Assembly (NCBI GenBank): GCA_945485625.1
Contig: CALYSH010000054.1
Coordinates: forward strand, 1-7,953
Length of the DNA stretch: 7,953 nt
Reading direction: 5' to 3'
Source: an uncultured Lachnospiraceae bacterium
Lineage (GTDB): Bacteria > Bacillota > Clostridia > Lachnospirales > Lachnospiraceae
How positions within the stretch are numbered: the first letter of the stretch is position 1; the number at the start of each line of letters is the position of its first letter. A model generated the notes under the pieces. That model was given only the letters and a program-made list of their open reading frames with translations, had not been told where the DNA came from and searched no databases. Both the position numbers and the translations under genes were made by a program. Below are positions 5,306 to 7,953 of this stretch, piece after piece.

Positions 5306-7953
5306 CTACCAACCCCGCTCTCGTTTCTGCTGTTCAAGGATTGCATATGCATTGGGATTCAGGAAGAATGCTGCATCATGCTGGCACTGGGTAGCAGTGG
5401 AAGGGGTTGTGATGGTCTGTGTACCATCCGGGTTCTCGGTAATCATTGTGGAACCGGAGAACAAGGCATCATCCTCAATCAGAGGCTTTTCACAGGTGCC
5501 CTGATGTTTGAAAGGACACTCTGCACTGGCCGGAAGGTTATCGTAGGCACAAACTTCACCCTGATAATGAATGTCGCAGACTTCCGTGGGAACTGTGTTT
5601 TCTGCGAAGTACTCCGTTCTGACGCATCCTAAGGCTTCACATAAACCGGGGAAAGGAAGCTTGCCGGATTTCGTACAAATCTGGGCCTGAACAATTCCGG
5701 AGGGCTTGTCGAATTCCCGGATGACTGTCAGATTCTCGTGAATACGTCCCATGATGGAACGCCAAAGCATTTTGGATACACCGGTATCATAATTGGGACG
5801 TTTGGTACGCATGGAAACATTGTTGTCGTATCCGGTCCAGGTGGTGCAGGTATAGTAGGGAGTAAAACCTGCAAACCATACATCATGGTATTCGGAAGAA
5901 GTACCGGTCTTTCCGGCAATTGCCATTTCCTTGCTGAACTGACAGGTACCGGTAGCAACCACATCCTGCATGGCACTGGTCAGGAGAAAGGCTGTGGTGT
6001 CTTTAATTACCCGGCGGCTGTCGGGATTCGTGTTGTCCAGAATCACATTTCCTTCCGAATCGGTAACGCGGGAGTAGAGCTTAGGTTCATTGTATAAGCC
6101 TTTGTTGGCAATTGCGGCATAGGCACCGCAGACCTCATAGGGAGATACTCCGTTGGTTAATCCGCCCAGAGCCAGAGGCTGTACAACGTCGGTCATCCAT
6201 TTCCCGTTGACGTAGCGGCCTTCCTCCAGGGTGGTAAAGCCAAAGTTCTGCAGATAATCAAATCCCAGCTGGGGAGAGATTACGGTGAGTGTTTTTACTG
6301 CAATAATATTCAGGGAATCCTTGATAGCTGTACGGATGGACTTGATGCCTCGGTACGGAGTGGAACTGTCGTCATACCAGTTACGCACCGGGGTACCTCC
6401 CAGGTAATTAAAGGGAGCGTCCATGTATACGGTTGCAAGGGTCTGTCCGGCACAATCCAGTGCGGGTGCAAATGCCGCCAGCACCTTAAAGGTGGAGCCG
6501 GGAGAGCGCAGGGCGGAGGTGGCTCTGTTCAGAGTACGCCGTCCTTCCTTTGTGCCGCGACCGCCAACCAGTGCCACAACGTAACCGGTCCGCTGGTCCT
6601 CCACAACCACTGCGGACTGGGGCTGGGGGGTCAGCGTAACACGTTCATCATAATCCTCGTGATCCGGTGAAAGGCCCAGCTCATAAATCATGTTGTTCCG
6701 GTAATTGTCCACTGCCGCAATTGCAGCATCCTGGGAATCAAAGAGAAGACTGAAGCCCTTGTTGTTATTCATCTTGTACCAGCTTACCATGTTCTCTTTG
6801 CTGTAATTGTGCTTCTGCTTGTTATCGTCCACGATGGTCAGCTGATAGCTTAATAACCATTTGGAATCCCGGGGGAAGTTCTCCGGATTTACAAATTCTT
6901 CATCACAAATCTGCTGGATATCCGGGTCCATGGTGGATTCGATACGTAGGCCTCCGGAGGTTAACATGGTCTCAGCCATGCTCTGGGAGTAGCCGCCGAT
7001 TTCAACCAGATCCTTTTTTACCTGAGCATATACCGCATCAGAGAAATAGGATGCGCTGGTGCTGGTGCTTGCCTTGTAGTCGGTGTCATACAGACCGATT
7101 CGTTTATAAACATCTTCGGTATCCGCAATGGCTTCATCGTATTCCTCTTTCGTGATGTATTCCCATTTTAACATTTTATCCAGGCAATCCTTACGTCGTT
7201 TGGCATTTCGTTCCGGATGGGTAATGGGATTGTATCCGGAAGGGTTCTGGGTAATACAGGCGATTACCGCAGCCTCGGAAATGGTCAGTTCACTGCAGGA
7301 TTTTCCAAAGTAACGCAGGGAAGCCGATTCCACACCCAGAGTATTCTGACCCAGGTTAATGGCATTCATGTAACGAAGAAGAACTTCGTCCTTGGTAAAA
7401 TTCTTGGAAATCTCAATGGCGAGATACTGTTCCTGCACCTTACGTTTTACCATTTTTACCAGATTATTGTTCTCGGAGGTCCAATCGGTAAAGATGGTGT
7501 TCTTTAACAGCTGTTGGGTAATGGTACTCGCTCCCTGCTTTTCCTTACCCATGGTTTTGATGAACTGATAGGCGGAACGAAGCAGACCCATGTAATCGAT
7601 GCCGTTGTGCTGGTAGAAGCGTTCATCCTCAATAGCAACAAAGGCTTTCCCCAAATGGTCGGGAATCACATCCCAGCCTACCTGGATACGGTTGGAATTG
7701 GTACCTACGTACTGGTCCATTTCGTTCCCACGGCAGTCATATACGATGGTTGCCTGACCGGAAGCCACAACGTCACTCAATCGAATCTGCGGAGTATCCT
7801 CCAGAATTCCACGGAAAGCTCCGATGCCCAGTGCTGCAACACTCAGTCCCAGACCAACGAATCCTGCTAAAAGAAGTTTTAAGCCTGTGAGAGCGAATTT
7901 CCGCCCCCATTTCGGCGATTTTGCATTCAGTGCCCTTTGCTTGGAACGGACAC
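5306..7953 (-). CDS. Class A penicillin-binding protein, PBP1A type (N-terminus off the window)
   Basis: A bifunctional peptidoglycan synthase, anchored in the membrane and acting outside the cell: the glycosyltransferase polymerises lipid II and the transpeptidase crosslinks the strands. The frame is open to the right edge and shows 881 residues. The first visible ones (RSKQRALNAK, then a hydrophobic segment ending near GAFRG) are a short cytoplasmic part and the membrane anchor, so only a few residues are missing. Counting from the codon at 7778-7780 as 1, the GT51 domain shows EDERFYQHNG with catalytic Glu51 and GASTITQQLLKN at 83-94. The transpeptidase motifs are intact: STFK with Ser429, SLN at 489-491 and KTGT at 624-627. 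An extra segment of about 90 residues lies between the linker and the transpeptidase, and a tail of about 120 residues has eight cysteines. The gene converges on the bidirectional terminator. No gene symbol is given because Firmicutes naming varies (ponA, pbp1A). Confidence 0.95.
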   Translation of the reverse strand, partial: VRSKQRALNAKSPKWGRKFALTGLKLLLAGFVGLGLSVAALGIGAFRGILEDTPQIRLSDVVASGQATIVYDCRGNEMDQYVGTNSNRIQVGWDVIPDHLGKAFVAIEDERFYQHNGIDYMGLLRSAYQFIKTMGKEKQGASTITQQLLKNTIFTDWTSENNNLVKMVKRKVQEQYLAIEISKNFTKDEVLLRYMNAINLGQNTLGVESASLRYFGKSCSELTISEAAVIACITQNPSGYNPITHPERNAKRRKDCLDKMLKWEYITKEEYDEAIADTEDVYKRIGLYDTDYKASTSTSASYFSDAVYAQVKKDLVEIGGYSQSMAETMLTSGGLRIESTMDPDIQQICDEEFVNPENFPRDSKWLLSYQLTIVDDNKQKHNYSKENMVSWYKMNNNKGFSLLFDSQDAAIAAVDNYRNNMIYELGLSPDHEDYDERVTLTPQPQSAVVVEDQRTGYVVALVGGRGTKEGRRTLNRATSALRSPGSTFKVLAAFAPALDCAGQTLATVYMDAPFNYLGGTPVRNWYDDSSTPYRGIKSIRTAIKDSLNIIAVKTLTVISPQLGFDYLQNFGFTTLEEGRYVNGKWMTDVVQPLALGGLTNGVSPYEVCGAYAAIANKGLYNEPKLYSRVTDSEGNVILDNTNPDSRRVIKDTTAFLLTSAMQDVVATGTCQFSKEMAIAGKTGTSSEYHDVWFAGFTPYYTCTTWTGYDNNVSMRTKRPNYDTGVSKMLWRSIMGRIHENLTVIREFDKPSGIVQAQICTKSGKLPFPGLCEALGCVRTEYFAENTVPTEVCDIHYQGEVCAYDNLPASAECPFKHQGTCEKPLIEDDALFSGSTMITENPDGTQTITTPSTATQCQHDAAFFLNPNAYAILEQQKRERGW

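Noticed and set aside
5243..5632. A 129-residue + strand frame across the terminator and the penicillin-binding protein gene
   Set aside because: It crosses a strong terminator and lies antisense to the conserved cysteine-rich tail, with no recognisable domain.
5738..6097. A Gly-rich + strand frame opposite the transpeptidase domain
   Set aside because: It is antisense to the KTG-containing region, and its composition follows from the other strand.
7778..7780. TTG at 7780 as start of the penicillin-binding protein
   Set aside because: The same frame continues upstream to the window edge and encodes the expected membrane anchor and basic cytoplasmic part.
1..7953. tRNA, rRNA, CRISPR array, insertion sequence or known riboswitch
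   Set aside because: No cloverleaf, spaced identical repeats, transposase motif or recognisable riboswitch core was seen on either strand by eye.

Overview
The window looks like a core-genome stretch from a Clostridia-type Firmicute, most likely a member of the Lachnospiraceae. Three things suggest this: the gene order yqhQ (DUF1385) - prmC - prfA, the style of the class A penicillin-binding protein, and strong AGGAG-type ribosome binding sites. Assignment to the family rests on recognised protein style, not on a search.

Layout: positions 1-84 hold the leader of the first gene, with a 30-base imperfect direct repeat that duplicates a Shine-Dalgarno/GTG module. Positions 85-3008 form a compact + strand operon: a DUF1385 membrane protein, PrmC (methyltransferase for the GGQ glutamine of release factors) and release factor 1, which is PrmC's substrate. 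A long hairpin (3017-3085) follows prfA. Positions 3103-3768 hold the remnant of a membrane-bound sensor histidine kinase. It has a few membrane segments, a coiled coil and the phospho-acceptor box, then a stop replaces a conserved lysine, and no ATPase domain follows. This stretch is markedly AT-rich against its neighbours. Next is trmO (tRNA m6t6A37 methyltransferase), whose ribosome binding site lies in the last kinase-derived codons.

From 4480 the layout changes. A small cysteine-containing protein of unknown function runs on the - strand and meets trmO tail to tail with a 2-base gap. Its likely terminator lies inside the trmO coding sequence. It is divergently transcribed from a 98-residue coiled-coil protein, with the two candidate promoters back to back. 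A strong bidirectional terminator (5252-5294) separates the coiled-coil gene from a large - strand class A penicillin-binding protein (PBP1A type), which runs off the right edge and lacks only its first few residues here.

Taken together, the left block serves translation termination and tRNA modification and the right end serves cell-wall synthesis. I see no mobile-element gene, CRISPR array, tRNA or rRNA. The window is mostly ordinary core genome. The parts most worth a second look are the kinase remnant and its junction with trmO, the antisense terminator inside trmO, and the repeated leader at the left edge. I found no clear new multi-gene system.
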